A stretch of DNA of 64,000 nucleotides, taken from the NCBI GenBank assembly GCA_947585665.1, contig CANPXE010000003.1, positions 47,524 to 111,523 of the forward strand. Direction: 5' to 3'. Positions within the stretch are counted from its first letter, which is position 1, and each line of letters starts with the position of its first letter. A program made the position numbers and the translations under genes. This DNA comes from an uncultured Bacilli bacterium. Lineage in GTDB: Bacteria; Bacillota_I; Bacilli_A; RF39; UBA660. The notes beneath the pieces were generated by a model. It was not told the origin of the DNA. It did no database searches and was given only the letters and a program-made list of their open reading frames with translations. This document shows positions 42,765-51,967 of the stretch, in pieces.

Positions 42765-42932
42765 ATGAGAATAGTATTTAAAGATGGTGCATTATTTGAT
42801 TTCGGTGAAATTAAGAAGGGCATTTTTAAATTTGGTGGTATTGAACACTTTAAGAGTATTGATGCTTTTGATAAGTCAAAGGTAAAAGTTAGAAAAATTG
42901 TTCCAAAAAATAGTAATAAGACACTAAAATAA
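42765..42932 (+). CDS. Small 55-residue basic protein
   Basis: ATG 42765 has a good SD (AAAGGAA) 7 bp upstream and the frame runs to TAA 42930. The product is basic, with FKDGALFDFGEIKKGIFKFG near the N-terminus and a Lys-rich end (KVKVRKIVPKNSNKTLK). It lies between two terminators, so it may have its own promoter; TATAAT-like sequence lies near 42705. Family not recognised. Confidence 0.6.
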   Translation: MRIVFKDGALFDFGEIKKGIFKFGGIEHFKSIDAFDKSKVKVRKIVPKNSNKTLK

Positions 42933-42948
42933 ATATTTTCAATTATAA

Positions 42949-42975
42949 AGTACTGATTCTCATCAGTATTTTTTA
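42949..42975 (+). terminator. Terminator after the 55-residue gene
   Basis: AGTACTGAT (42949-42957) pairs, with one G-U, with ATCAGTATT (42962-42970); T run. Confidence 0.7.
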
Positions 42976-43044
42976 ATTTACTTTCAAAAAAAAATATGAT
43001 ATTTAATATTTGTGAAAGTAATTAGGTAAAGTGAGGTGAAGATT

Positions 43045-44094
43045 ATGGAGTTAAAAGATTTTAAAAAAGAAATAGAAGCAAAAAAATATGACAAAGTATA
43101 TGATGTTATTGTTCAAAAAGACATTGAATTAATAAAAGAAATAAGTAAGATTAAAAATATCGATATAACAATGGGTAAATATGGATCACAAGATTTGGAA
43201 GCTGAACTATATCATTATTATGCTGTTTTTCGTGAAGAAAGTGGAATGTTCAAATACATTCAATATGTAATATTTAAATTAGAGAAGTATTACTATGAAC
43301 CATTAGATGAATATGATACACCACTTCAAAGAATAGAGTCATATATAAATGATTATAATAATCTTCAAAAATTAATAGATACTTATGAAGAAGAGAAAGA
43401 AAAGTTAAAAGATAAATCTATTATTGATATAAGAAATGAATATAAAGATAAATTCTTAAATTTATTTAAAGAGATGTTAGATTATAAAAAGAAAAAATAT
43501 CAAAAAAATATATCTTTTAATGAATTATTAAAAAAAGTATCTATTTCATATTATTTTTTCATAGAGGAATTAGAAAATATAGAAAATGCTATTGAAAAAG
43601 GATACATTCAAGATGATAGTTATGATGAAGATTATTATATAAAGAAAGATGAAGATCCAGTAGAAATAGCACATTATTTATCTACTATGTATAAAAATAT
43701 AAAAGATAATGACTATTATAAATCGGTAGCATACTTCTATCATGAATTTGAATTAAAAGATGGTGAGACATATGAAGATCTCTATGACCAAGAAAAAAAT
43801 AAAATTATTAATATATTTAAAGAAATGTTAGATTATAGAAAGATATCTTATAATGAAAAAGATACTTATGATGGTTTATTTAAAAAAGTAGAAGAAAATT
43901 ATCCTTATTTAAAAGATGTTTTGTATGGTTTGTATCCTAATTATCGTGATAGAGACTATATAACTATATTGGATAGGATGGTCAATATTGAAGAAGCATT
44001 GCTTAATAGATATAAAAATTATGACCAAGAAATGATAAAATATCAAAATAAATTAAAACAAGAAGAAAGTACCAATGATTTTTTTGTTGAATAA
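43045..44094 (+). CDS. Unrecognised 349-residue helical protein with internal repeat
   Basis: Start ATG 43045 after AGGTGAAG. Not recognised. Lys/Glu/Tyr/Asp rich, mostly helical, no membrane segment. Two similar blocks are visible: LFKEMLDYKKKKYQK near residue 140 and IFKEMLDYRKISYNEK near 256, each followed by a FNELLKKV or YDGLFKKV segment and a Tyr-rich helix, so the protein contains an internal duplication of about 115 residues period. Ends at a hairpin with T run (44099-44119). Confidence 0.7.
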   Translation: MELKDFKKEIEAKKYDKVYDVIVQKDIELIKEISKIKNIDITMGKYGSQDLEAELYHYYAVFREESGMFKYIQYVIFKLEKYYYEPLDEYDTPLQRIESYINDYNNLQKLIDTYEEEKEKLKDKSIIDIRNEYKDKFLNLFKEMLDYKKKKYQKNISFNELLKKVSISYYFFIEELENIENAIEKGYIQDDSYDEDYYIKKDEDPVEIAHYLSTMYKNIKDNDYYKSVAYFYHEFELKDGETYEDLYDQEKNKIINIFKEMLDYRKISYNEKDTYDGLFKKVEENYPYLKDVLYGLYPNYRDRDYITILDRMVNIEEALLNRYKNYDQEMIKYQNKLKQEESTNDFFVE

Positions 44095-44098
44095 AAGG

Positions 44099-44119
44099 CA
44101 CTAAATTATAGTGTTTTTT
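44099..44119 (+). terminator. Terminator after the 349-residue gene
   Basis: CACTA (44099-44103) pairs with TAGTG (44109-44113); six T follow. Short stem. Confidence 0.55.
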
Positions 44120-44229
44120 ATTGTTAGATTATTTATTGATATTTTATTTATTTACTTTTAATTAAAAATATGTTATTTAATATTATAATGGTGCGTCAGC
44201 AAATAACCATTAATTAAAAGGGGGTTTTT

Positions 44230-44622
44230 ATGAAAGATAAATTATATCTTGCGACTTCAGTTTTTAAATATTATGGGGATGATAATCGTTTTATATTTAA
44301 AGTTATTCAACCTTTGTTTGGTACTTATGATAAGAAAACTAAGAAATTTACTAATTTTAATAAAAAAGAATATTATGAAATTCTTGATAAGCATATTTTA
44401 GAAAGTGATGAGAGAATTGGTTTTTATAATTTGACTAAGTTAGTTGATTTAGAAGAAAAGTATGGAACTGATGACTTAGAGGTCATTGTTGAAAAGTATT
44501 TTTTAGAATACAAAGATGATGGTTATGAATATAATGGAATTTCTTTAGTTACTTTTGATTATACTTCTATAAAAGCTTTACTTGAACAATATGAACAATA
44601 TAAAAAAAATAATCCACAATAA
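44230..44622 (+). CDS. Unrecognised 130-residue acidic protein
   Basis: SD AGGGGG. Not recognised. Soluble, Tyr/Asp/Lys rich. The N-terminus KLYLATSVFKYY resembles KFYFASPVFHEC of the riboswitch-linked gene at 39268; the rest does not align by eye. A -10 TATAAT (44184-44189) precedes it, overlapped by a TAATGGT/ACCATTA dyad (44186-44192 and 44206-44212). Its stop lies in a two-way terminator shared with the PBP gene. Confidence 0.65.
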   Translation: MKDKLYLATSVFKYYGDDNRFIFKVIQPLFGTYDKKTKKFTNFNKKEYYEILDKHILESDERIGFYNLTKLVDLEEKYGTDDLEVIVEKYFLEYKDDGYEYNGISLVTFDYTSIKALLEQYEQYKKNNPQ

Positions 44623-44639
44623 TGGTGGATTTATTTTTT
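44611..44639. terminator. Two-way terminator between convergent genes
   Basis: AATCCAC (44611-44617) pairs with GTGGATT (44625-44631); T run on the plus side, and A-rich sequence on the other side gives T on the minus strand. Confidence 0.65.
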
Positions 44640-46589
44640 CTTATCATCATATATTTCATCAAATACTTGTTGTTCAGATGATGGTTGGGTTCCTTTTAAA
44701 TAATAGAGGATTCTTTTTTTATCACTTTTTTCGTTGACGGGTTTACCACTTATGGGGTCAACTAAGACACCAACGACGTTTGATGGCTTTTCATACCAAA
44801 CTTCTTCTTTATCTTTTAAATAGTTTTCCATAGCATTTGCCCAAATGTTTTTGGCTTGAACAGATATTCCGCTTTCTAAATCTCTATTATCATCATAACC
44901 AATCCAAACGGTTGTTAAAACATCAGGATTATAACCAATAGTCCAACTATCAGTTGAGGTTGTTCCAGACTTAATCGCATATTTTTTAGATAGTTTAGAA
45001 GCAATTGATAAAAGTGTAGGTTGATTATAATCGATTAAAGAAGCATCATATGTTGTCGTTAATAAATCATTTAAAATGTAGACAAGACTTTCATTGAGAA
45101 TTAATTCGGTATTATCTTCCCATTCGTACAAGATATTACCATCCATATCTTCAACTTTAGTAATTAAATGGGGATCAACTTTATAACCTAAATTGGCAAA
45201 AGTGGCATAGGCAGTAGCCATTTCAACCATATTTATTTCATAAGTACCTAAGGGAAGAGAAGGAACAGCTTCTAATTTTGCGGTTATGCCAAGACGATTA
45301 GCCATATTGACGAGACTATCTTCACCTAAGAACATATGTGTTTTAACGGCATAAATATTATCGGAATACGATATGGCGGCCGCAAGCGAAATGGGTTTGT
45401 TGCCATAAATTTTTCCGGCATTTTGGGGAGCGTAGGTCTCTTCATTAGAAAAGACAAAAGTCGTCTCTTCACTCGTAAAGGAAGTACTAGAAGTAAAACC
45501 ATTTTCTAAGGCTGTATAATAGAGAAAAGGCTTCATCGTTGAACCAACTTGTCTTTTAGAGTTTAGAACGCGATTGTATTGGGATTTATCGTAATTATTT
45601 CCTCCAATTAGTGCAATGATGGAACCATCTTTGGGATTCATCATGAGGCCTGATGCTTGTAATCCTTCTTGCTTTAAATTATCTTTAATACTATTTTCTA
45701 ACATTTCTTGAGCCTTTAGATCCAAAGTAGTATATATTTTTAATCCACCAGTTTCTAAAAAAGAAGTAGGAACACTGTTTATTTTTTCCAACTCATCTAA
45801 AACCGCATCTTTATAATACATGACTGATGATATCGTTTTTTCTTCTTCTTTACCAACAATCGTAATTTCTTCGTTAAGTGCTTCTTGATATTCATCATAA
45901 GTTAAATATTTATTGTTATACATTCCTTTTAGAATCATTTCTTGACGAGTTTTAGTATTTTCAAAATTAGTTATTGGTGAGTATTTAGAAGGTGATTTAG
46001 GAATAGCGCATAAAAGAGCTGATTCAGCGACATCCAGTTCGCTAGCACTCTTTCCAAAATAAAACTTAGAAGCACTTTCTACACCATATTTACCATTACC
46101 ATAATTAATGGTATTTAAATAACCCTCTAATATCTCATCTTTTGAATAATGTGTTTCCATATTTAGTGTTAACCACATCTCGTTCCATTTTCTTTTCCAA
46201 GTCTTATCAAACTCTAAAAATAAATTTTTAACGTATTGTTGCGTAATGGTAGAAGCCCCTTGAACTGTTTTACCAGCTCTAATATTAGTATATAGAGCTT
46301 TCCCAATTCTTAAGACATCGAAACCAAAGTGTTTATAAAAGTTTTTATCTTCAGCTGATATTGTCGCATTTTTTAAATTATCGGAAATGTCATCTAAGGA
46401 AACCCATTCTTTACCACTATTTCCTTGGAGAAAAACATTTTCTTCACTATCATAAAAAACAATATTATTGGCCTGTTCAATTTCTAATTTTGGTGAAAAT
46501 TTGGAATAACCATAAATGGATAAAATACCAAGTATGAAAAAAATGAAAAGAAAAAGACCAATTTTTATAATCTTTTTTAATATTTTCAT
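44631..46589 (-). CDS. Class A penicillin-binding protein (PBP1A family)
   Basis: 652 residues. Bifunctional peptidoglycan synthase. Order: membrane anchor (residues 8-27); glycosyltransferase GT51 with catalytic Glu80 in SAEDKNFYKHFGFD and GASTITQQYVKNLFL near 111; transpeptidase with the SxxK serine in VGSTMKPF near 350, SxN in SYSDN near 410 and KSGTTSTD near 547 (KTG-type with Ser). Short C-terminal tail. Single gene on the minus strand, convergent with the 44230 gene and divergent from the DUF1934 gene. Confidence 0.95.
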   Translation of the reverse strand: MKILKKIIKIGLFLFIFFILGILSIYGYSKFSPKLEIEQANNIVFYDSEENVFLQGNSGKEWVSLDDISDNLKNATISAEDKNFYKHFGFDVLRIGKALYTNIRAGKTVQGASTITQQYVKNLFLEFDKTWKRKWNEMWLTLNMETHYSKDEILEGYLNTINYGNGKYGVESASKFYFGKSASELDVAESALLCAIPKSPSKYSPITNFENTKTRQEMILKGMYNNKYLTYDEYQEALNEEITIVGKEEEKTISSVMYYKDAVLDELEKINSVPTSFLETGGLKIYTTLDLKAQEMLENSIKDNLKQEGLQASGLMMNPKDGSIIALIGGNNYDKSQYNRVLNSKRQVGSTMKPFLYYTALENGFTSSTSFTSEETTFVFSNEETYAPQNAGKIYGNKPISLAAAISYSDNIYAVKTHMFLGEDSLVNMANRLGITAKLEAVPSLPLGTYEINMVEMATAYATFANLGYKVDPHLITKVEDMDGNILYEWEDNTELILNESLVYILNDLLTTTYDASLIDYNQPTLLSIASKLSKKYAIKSGTTSTDSWTIGYNPDVLTTVWIGYDDNRDLESGISVQAKNIWANAMENYLKDKEEVWYEKPSNVVGVLVDPISGKPVNEKSDKKRILYYLKGTQPSSEQQVFDEIYDDKKK

Positions 46590-46691
46590 AAAATCACCAT
46601 TCCAGTTTTATTATGTAGTAAAAACTTAAAAATATGTGTTAAAAATAGTACTTATATGTTATAATTCGTTTTAGAAATTGTTGGTGGAAAA

Positions 46692-47045
46692 ATGAAAAAA
46701 ATTAGAATGACAATTACTATTATTTCTAATGGAAATAAGATAAAAGAAAATTTAATGGGTACTATTAATGAAGGCATAATAAGTTATCAAGAAGATAATA
46801 ATACCTATGTATATTTAGATATTGAGCGTAATTCTTTGATTCGCGAAAATGATGATCTTTATTTAAAATATACTTTTGATGAAAACAATAAAACTTTAGG
46901 TAATGTTTTAATAAAAGAGTTTAATAAAGAAGTAACAGTTGATATAAATACTGAATGTATTGAAAAAAGTAATAATAGATATTATGTTGAATATTTAATT
47001 GAAAAAGATAAATTCATATATAAAATAGCATTTAGGGAGGAATAG
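46692..47045 (+). CDS. DUF1934 (YwiB-like) beta-barrel protein
   Basis: 117 residues. Small lipocalin-like beta-barrel family of unknown role. It lies 1 bp before argS, and ywiB is next to argS in B. subtilis, which supports the call. Alternating beta pattern throughout; no signal peptide. Confidence 0.75.
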   Translation: MKKIRMTITIISNGNKIKENLMGTINEGIISYQEDNNTYVYLDIERNSLIRENDDLYLKYTFDENNKTLGNVLIKEFNKEVTVDINTECIEKSNNRYYVEYLIEKDKFIYKIAFREE

Positions 47046-47046
47046 T

Positions 47047-48786
47047 ATGAGTTATATAAAGAAGTTAAAACAAGATTTAATCGATATGTTTAAAAGAGCT
47101 GGATATGAAGTTTCAGACATTGATTTAACGACATCTAATCGACCAGAACTTGGTGATTTTCAAATAAATGATGCAATGCGTTTAGCGAAAATATATGGTG
47201 AAAGTCCAGTTAGTATTGCCGGAAAAGTTAAAGAATTATTAGATAGAGATGATAATTTTACTAATGTTAATATTGCCGGTCCTGGATTCATTAACCTTTC
47301 TATTTCTGATAAAGCCCTAATTGAATTTTTGAATATATTGAATGAAGATGTTAAAAATAATATTGATGTTAGAGAGGGTAAAAAACTTTTCCTCGATTAT
47401 GGTGGTGCGAATATTGCGAAGACACTTCATGTTGGACATTTGCGTTCAGCTAATATTGGTGGAGCCCTAAAAAGACTTGCGAAGACTTTGGGTGATGAAG
47501 TAATTTCTGATGTTCATTTTGGAGATATTGGTCGTCAATCAGGAATGGTCATTTCCGAGATTAAGAGAAGATATCCCGATTTAAAATATTTTGCGGAAGA
47601 CTATAATGGCGAAGACGTTGATTTCGAAATAACAGCTGATGAACTAGGGGAAATTTATCCTAAAGCATCACTAGCTTGTAAGGAAGATGAAGATCGTTTA
47701 GAAGAAGTGCGTAAAATAACTATGGATCTTGAAAATGGTCATGTTGGATATGCGAAACTTTGGGAGAAAATAAAGAAAGTTTCCATTGAAGATATTAAGA
47801 GTATCTATTTAAAATTGAATACTGATTTTGACTTGTGGGAAGGTGAAACGGATTGTTATCCTTATATTCCTGAAGTAGTTAAGAAATTAAAAGATGGCAA
47901 TTATTTGTATGAGAGTGAAGGAGCTTTAGTAATGGATATTGCTCTTGAAAGTGATAATAGTCCTATGCCACCATTAGTTGTCATTAAAAGTAATGGGGCA
48001 ACGCTTTATGCAACGCGTGAACTTGCGACTATTTATTCAAGAATGCAACGCTTTAATCCTGATGAGTTTTGGTATGTTACAGATTTCCGTCAAGGACTAT
48101 ATTTTGAACAAGTTTTTCGTGCTAGTAAAAAAAGTGGTTTAGTAAATGAAAATACCGAGTTAAAACACTTAGAATTTGGAACGATGAATGGACCTGATGG
48201 TAAACCATTTAAAACAAGAGATGGTGGAGTAATGGATTTAAAGAGTTTGATCGCCTTAGTTGTCGATGAAGCTACATCACGTCTAAATCCTAATATTACT
48301 GATCCAACTGAACGAAAAAAAACAGCTGAACAAATTGCTCTTGCAGCTTTAAAGTATGCGGACTTTTTACCTTTTAGAACGACTGATTACATCTTTGATC
48401 CAGGAAAGTTTGTCGACTTGGAAGGTAAGACAGGACCATATTTGTTATACTCAACGATTAGAATTAAATCTTTATTGAATAAATCTAATACATTTAAATA
48501 CAATGTAAAAAGAATAGTTAAAGAAAGTGATCGTGATGTTGCTATAACGTTGTTAAGTTTGCCTAATATTTTAGATAAAGCATATGAAGTTAAATCATTG
48601 AATGATATTGCTGAATATCTATATAAATTGACAAGTGCCTACAACAAATTTTATGCTGAGAATAGAATTTTATCAGAGGGTGATGAAGAAATTAGATCTT
48701 CTTGGTTAGCCCTTTCAAATATTGTTAAATCAACAAATGAAATGCTTCTTACAATATTGGGAATTGAAGTTCCTGATAAAATGTAA
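47047..48786 (+). CDS. argS: Arginyl-tRNA synthetase
   Basis: 579 residues, SD AGGAGG. Class I synthetase. Seen: N-terminal Add-1 domain, ANIAKTLHVGHLRSANIGGAL (HIGH motif HVGH near residue 120), SDVHFGDIGRQSG, FGTMNGPDGKPFKTRDGG near 378 (the KMSK region is degenerate, as often in ArgRS), and a C-terminal anticodon-binding DALR domain ending in EVPDKM. Same neighbours (DUF1934, rpoE) as in B. subtilis. Confidence 0.97.
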   Translation: MSYIKKLKQDLIDMFKRAGYEVSDIDLTTSNRPELGDFQINDAMRLAKIYGESPVSIAGKVKELLDRDDNFTNVNIAGPGFINLSISDKALIEFLNILNEDVKNNIDVREGKKLFLDYGGANIAKTLHVGHLRSANIGGALKRLAKTLGDEVISDVHFGDIGRQSGMVISEIKRRYPDLKYFAEDYNGEDVDFEITADELGEIYPKASLACKEDEDRLEEVRKITMDLENGHVGYAKLWEKIKKVSIEDIKSIYLKLNTDFDLWEGETDCYPYIPEVVKKLKDGNYLYESEGALVMDIALESDNSPMPPLVVIKSNGATLYATRELATIYSRMQRFNPDEFWYVTDFRQGLYFEQVFRASKKSGLVNENTELKHLEFGTMNGPDGKPFKTRDGGVMDLKSLIALVVDEATSRLNPNITDPTERKKTAEQIALAALKYADFLPFRTTDYIFDPGKFVDLEGKTGPYLLYSTIRIKSLLNKSNTFKYNVKRIVKESDRDVAITLLSLPNILDKAYEVKSLNDIAEYLYKLTSAYNKFYAENRILSEGDEEIRSSWLALSNIVKSTNEMLLTILGIEVPDKM

Positions 48787-48887
48787 GAAAATAGGTTGCT
48801 TTTCATAGGAAATAATGATATAAAAGAAAAAGGAATTTATATATCCGAAAATATCATAAATTAAATGTTTATGTAGGAGGAATGAAA

Positions 48888-49352
48888 ATGAGTATTTATG
48901 ATATGTCCAAAGAAGAATTGGAGTTATATTCATACAAAGACTTAACAAATATGCTACTAAAGGAAAAAGGGGCAATGAATACTGCTGATTTATTTAAAGA
49001 GATAACTAAACTTTTAGAGTTACCAAGTAGTGTATTTGAGAATAAAATAGGAGATTATTATACAACTTTGACTAATGATAAACACTTTATTATGTTAGAT
49101 GATGGAAAATGGGATTTAAGAGAAAACCATACATCTGATAAAGTTGTCATAATAAATGATAGTGAAGAGGAAGAAGAAGAGGAAGAAGAAGAGGATTTAT
49201 CTGAAAATAAAGATGATGAAGATAGTTCTGATGATGAAGACAATAATGATGATTATGACTCTTCAAGAAGTGATGATGATTTTGATGACTCGGATGATGA
49301 CTTAAAAGATTTAGTAATACTAGATGAAGATGAGTTAGAGTTAGAAGAATAG
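48888..49352 (+). CDS. rpoE: RNA polymerase delta subunit
   Basis: 154 residues from ATG 48888, 7 bp after AGGAGG; ATG 48882 is too close. Folded HARE-HTH domain (residues 1-75: MSIYDMSKEELELYSY, LPSSVFENKIGDYYTTL) and a disordered acidic tail of Glu, Asp and Ser (residues 88-154). Delta speeds RNA polymerase recycling in Bacillota. Confidence 0.96.
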   Translation: MSIYDMSKEELELYSYKDLTNMLLKEKGAMNTADLFKEITKLLELPSSVFENKIGDYYTTLTNDKHFIMLDDGKWDLRENHTSDKVVIINDSEEEEEEEEEEDLSENKDDEDSSDDEDNNDDYDSSRSDDDFDDSDDDLKDLVILDEDELELEE

Positions 49353-49358
49353 TTAGTG

Positions 49359-49385
49359 ACAAGTCGGTAAAATGACTTGTTTTTC
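49359..49385 (+). terminator. Terminator after rpoE
   Basis: ACAAGTC (49359-49365) pairs with GACTTGT (49374-49380); T run. Confidence 0.75.
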
Positions 49386-49419
49386 TTATTAACTTTTACT
49401 ATTAATTATTATATTTTAA

Positions 49420-49428
49420 TGCTATAAT
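49420..49428 (+). promoter_or_regulatory. prfA-prmC promoter -10
   Basis: Extended -10 TGCTATAAT. It places the transcription start near 49434, which excludes the in-frame ATG at 49429 as the prfA start. Confidence 0.6.
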
Positions 49429-49464
49429 ATGCATAGATATTTATTGAGAGATGGAGCGATTAAT

Positions 49465-50526
49465 ATGATTGAAAGACTGGAAATAATAAAGAACAAGTAT
49501 GAAGATATGCAAAAAGAATTGATGAAGCCAGAAGTACTTAGTGATATAAATAAAACAACAGAGTTATCAAGAGAGATGGCTTCACTTGAAGAAATTGTTA
49601 ATCACTATAAAAGATATATGGAAGTAGATAAGGAATTAGAAGAAGCTAAAGAACTTATGAAAGATCCCGAACTTGGGGAAATGGCTAAATCAGAATATGA
49701 TTCCTTAGTTCAAGAAAAAGAAGATTTAGAGCGAAAACTAGAAATTTTATTAATACCAAAAGACCCTAATGATGGAAAAAATATCATTATGGAAATAAGA
49801 GGAGCAGCAGGAGGAGACGAAGCCAATATTTTTGCTGGTGATTTATATCGCATGTATACGCGTTATGCTGAACGCCAAGGTTTTAAGACGGAAGTCATTG
49901 ACTTAGTTGAAGGAACAGCGGGTGGTTTTGCACAAATTGAATTTATGATTAAGGGAGCTAATGTCTATTCAAAATTAAAATATGAAAGTGGTTCCCATCG
50001 AGTTCAAAGAGTACCGGAAACGGAGTCGCAAGGAAGAATTCAAACATCAACGGCAACAGTTTTAGTTATGCCAGAAGTTGAAGATGTAAGTATTGATATA
50101 AATCCTAATGATTTAAGAATTGATGTTTATTGTGCTAGTGGTCATGGTGGACAAGGAGTTAATACAACACCATCAGCTGTTCGTATTACGCACATTCCAA
50201 CTAATACGGTTGTTACTTGCCAAAACGAACGTAGTCAAATTCAAAATAAAGAACAAGCAATGAAAGTTTTACGTGCTCGTCTATATGAAGCCGAACAAGC
50301 CAAACAAGATGCGGAAGTTGGAAGTGAAAGAAAGAGTAAGATTGGTACAGGAGATCGTTCTGAAAAAATTCGTACTTACAACTATCCACAAAATCGTGTA
50401 ACGGATCATCGTATCGGTTATACAACTAATAATTTGGATCGTATTATGAATGGTCAATTAGATGAAATAATTGAAGCATTAATCAATGAAGACCAAAAGC
50501 GTAAATTAGAAGGAAATGAAGAATAA
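49465..50526 (+). CDS. prfA: Peptide chain release factor 1
   Basis: 353 residues from ATG 49465. Reads UAA and UAG. Seen: IMEIRGAAGGDEANIFAGDL near residue 108, HRVQRVPETESQGRIQTS near 183 and the peptidyl-hydrolysis motif GHGGQGVNTT near 228. Overlaps prmC by one base; PrmC methylates the GGQ glutamine. Confidence 0.97.
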   Translation: MIERLEIIKNKYEDMQKELMKPEVLSDINKTTELSREMASLEEIVNHYKRYMEVDKELEEAKELMKDPELGEMAKSEYDSLVQEKEDLERKLEILLIPKDPNDGKNIIMEIRGAAGGDEANIFAGDLYRMYTRYAERQGFKTEVIDLVEGTAGGFAQIEFMIKGANVYSKLKYESGSHRVQRVPETESQGRIQTSTATVLVMPEVEDVSIDINPNDLRIDVYCASGHGGQGVNTTPSAVRITHIPTNTVVTCQNERSQIQNKEQAMKVLRARLYEAEQAKQDAEVGSERKSKIGTGDRSEKIRTYNYPQNRVTDHRIGYTTNNLDRIMNGQLDEIIEALINEDQKRKLEGNEE

Positions 50527-51347
50527 TGACTGTTGATGATGTAATTGTCTATGGTAAAAGTAAAGTTCATTCCGATTTAGCGAAAATGCTTTTAGCTGAT
50601 TTAATGGGCATCAATTCCTTAGAGTTATTATTCATTCTTGATCAAGAAGTTGATGAGGAAATCGTCAATACTTTTAAATATCGTGTTGATGAGTTACGCA
50701 AAGGTCGTCCCATTCAATATATCATTGGTAATGTTAACTTTTGTGGTAACCTTTTAGAAGTCAATGAAAGCGTTTTAATTCCTAGATTTGAGACTGAACA
50801 ATTAGTCAAAGAAACGATTAAACGCATAAATCTATTATTCCCTAGTGGGGAGTTTGACTTAATTGATTTGGGGTGTGGAAGTGGAGCCATTGGTCTATCA
50901 ATAAAAAAAGAGATAGAACGCGCTAATATCACTCTTCTTGATATAAGTGAAGAGGCACTAGAAGTTGCCAAAAGGAATGCTGAAGGATTAGGTCTAAAAG
51001 CGAAGTTTATTTTAAATGATATGTTAGAGAATTTATCTAATCAATACGATGTTATTGTATCTAATCCACCATATATTAAGACTGATGAAGAAATAGAGGA
51101 AATCGTTAAAAATAATGAACCGCACTTGGCTTTATATGCTGGTGTTGATGGTCTAGACTATTATCGAAAAATTCTAAATCACGTCAAAGAAAATATTAAA
51201 AGTAAATATTTAATTGCTTTTGAAATAGGTGATACACAAAAAGACGCTATCTTTGATTTGGTCAGTAAAACCCTTACTAATTACAAAATAGAATGTCTAA
51301 AAGATTATCAAAATCGTGATCGTATGATATTTATTTATAATGAATAA
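50526..51347 (+). CDS. prmC: Release factor glutamine N5-methyltransferase
   Basis: 273 residues. Methylates the Gln of the GGQ motif in release factors. Seen: IPRFETEQLV near residue 94, SAM motif LIDLGCGSGAIGLS near 114, and catalytic NPPYIKTDEE near 181. Start overlaps the prfA stop, as is common. Confidence 0.96.
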   Translation: MTVDDVIVYGKSKVHSDLAKMLLADLMGINSLELLFILDQEVDEEIVNTFKYRVDELRKGRPIQYIIGNVNFCGNLLEVNESVLIPRFETEQLVKETIKRINLLFPSGEFDLIDLGCGSGAIGLSIKKEIERANITLLDISEEALEVAKRNAEGLGLKAKFILNDMLENLSNQYDVIVSNPPYIKTDEEIEEIVKNNEPHLALYAGVDGLDYYRKILNHVKENIKSKYLIAFEIGDTQKDAIFDLVSKTLTNYKIECLKDYQNRDRMIFIYNE

Positions 51348-51403
51348 ATATCTTTTTTTGTATAAAAATATTTATTTAGTATCATTATTTTAATGGTGAT
51401 GAT

Positions 51404-51934
51404 ATGAAAAAACTATTTATTGCTTTGGCAATTATTTTAATTCCTTTAACTTATAACAAATACAATAGTGAAGAACAAGTAATAATTCCTAATGATGCTA
51501 TTAGAATAAGAGTTATTGCTAACTCTAATTCTTTAGATGATCAACAAGAAAAGTTAGTCGTTAGAAAAAATTTACAAATCTTTTTGAGCGATTTATTAAA
51601 AGGTGCCAAAACTAAAGAAGAGACAGAAGAAACAATTAAGAGTAATATTTCTAATATTAATCAAAATATTACAGATACTTTAAACAGCTTAGAATCTAAG
51701 ACTAAATATGAAACTAATTATGGATTAAATTATTTTCCCGAAAAAGAGTTTAAAGGTATTACATATGAGTCTGGATACTATGACTCGTTAGTAGTAACTT
51801 TAGGTAAAGGAAAAGGAAACAATTGGTGGTGTGTCTTATTTCCACCCTTATGCTTATTGCCAACAGAAGAAGAAAATATTACCAATGTTGAATATGGTTT
51901 CTTTGTTAATGAGGTAATTTCTAACTATAAATAA
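51404..51934 (+). CDS. spoIIR: SpoIIR, intercompartmental sporulation signal
   Basis: 176 residues. Forespore-made secreted protein that triggers SpoIIGA to cleave pro-sigma-E in the mother cell. Seen: N-terminal signal/anchor (residues 2-17), the family start of the domain IRIRVIANSNSLDDQ near 34, YFPEKEFKGITYESGYY near 111 and GNNWWCVLFPPLC near 142. Next to prfA-prmC, as in B. subtilis. It is a core early sporulation gene, so sporulation is probably functional. Confidence 0.95.
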   Translation: MKKLFIALAIILIPLTYNKYNSEEQVIIPNDAIRIRVIANSNSLDDQQEKLVVRKNLQIFLSDLLKGAKTKEETEETIKSNISNINQNITDTLNSLESKTKYETNYGLNYFPEKEFKGITYESGYYDSLVVTLGKGKGNNWWCVLFPPLCLLPTEEENITNVEYGFFVNEVISNYK

Positions 51935-51967
51935 AAAATAAATACATAGAATTATATAGGTGATTCA

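Noticed and set aside
44186..44212. TAATGGT/ACCATTA inverted repeat as a riboswitch of the 44230 gene
   Set aside because: It overlaps the -10 element, so most of it would not be in the RNA; may be an operator, but evidence is thin.
49058..49362. Minus-strand ORFs opposite rpoE
   Set aside because: Low-complexity Ser/His/Leu shadows of the acidic GAA/GAT-rich tail of the delta subunit.
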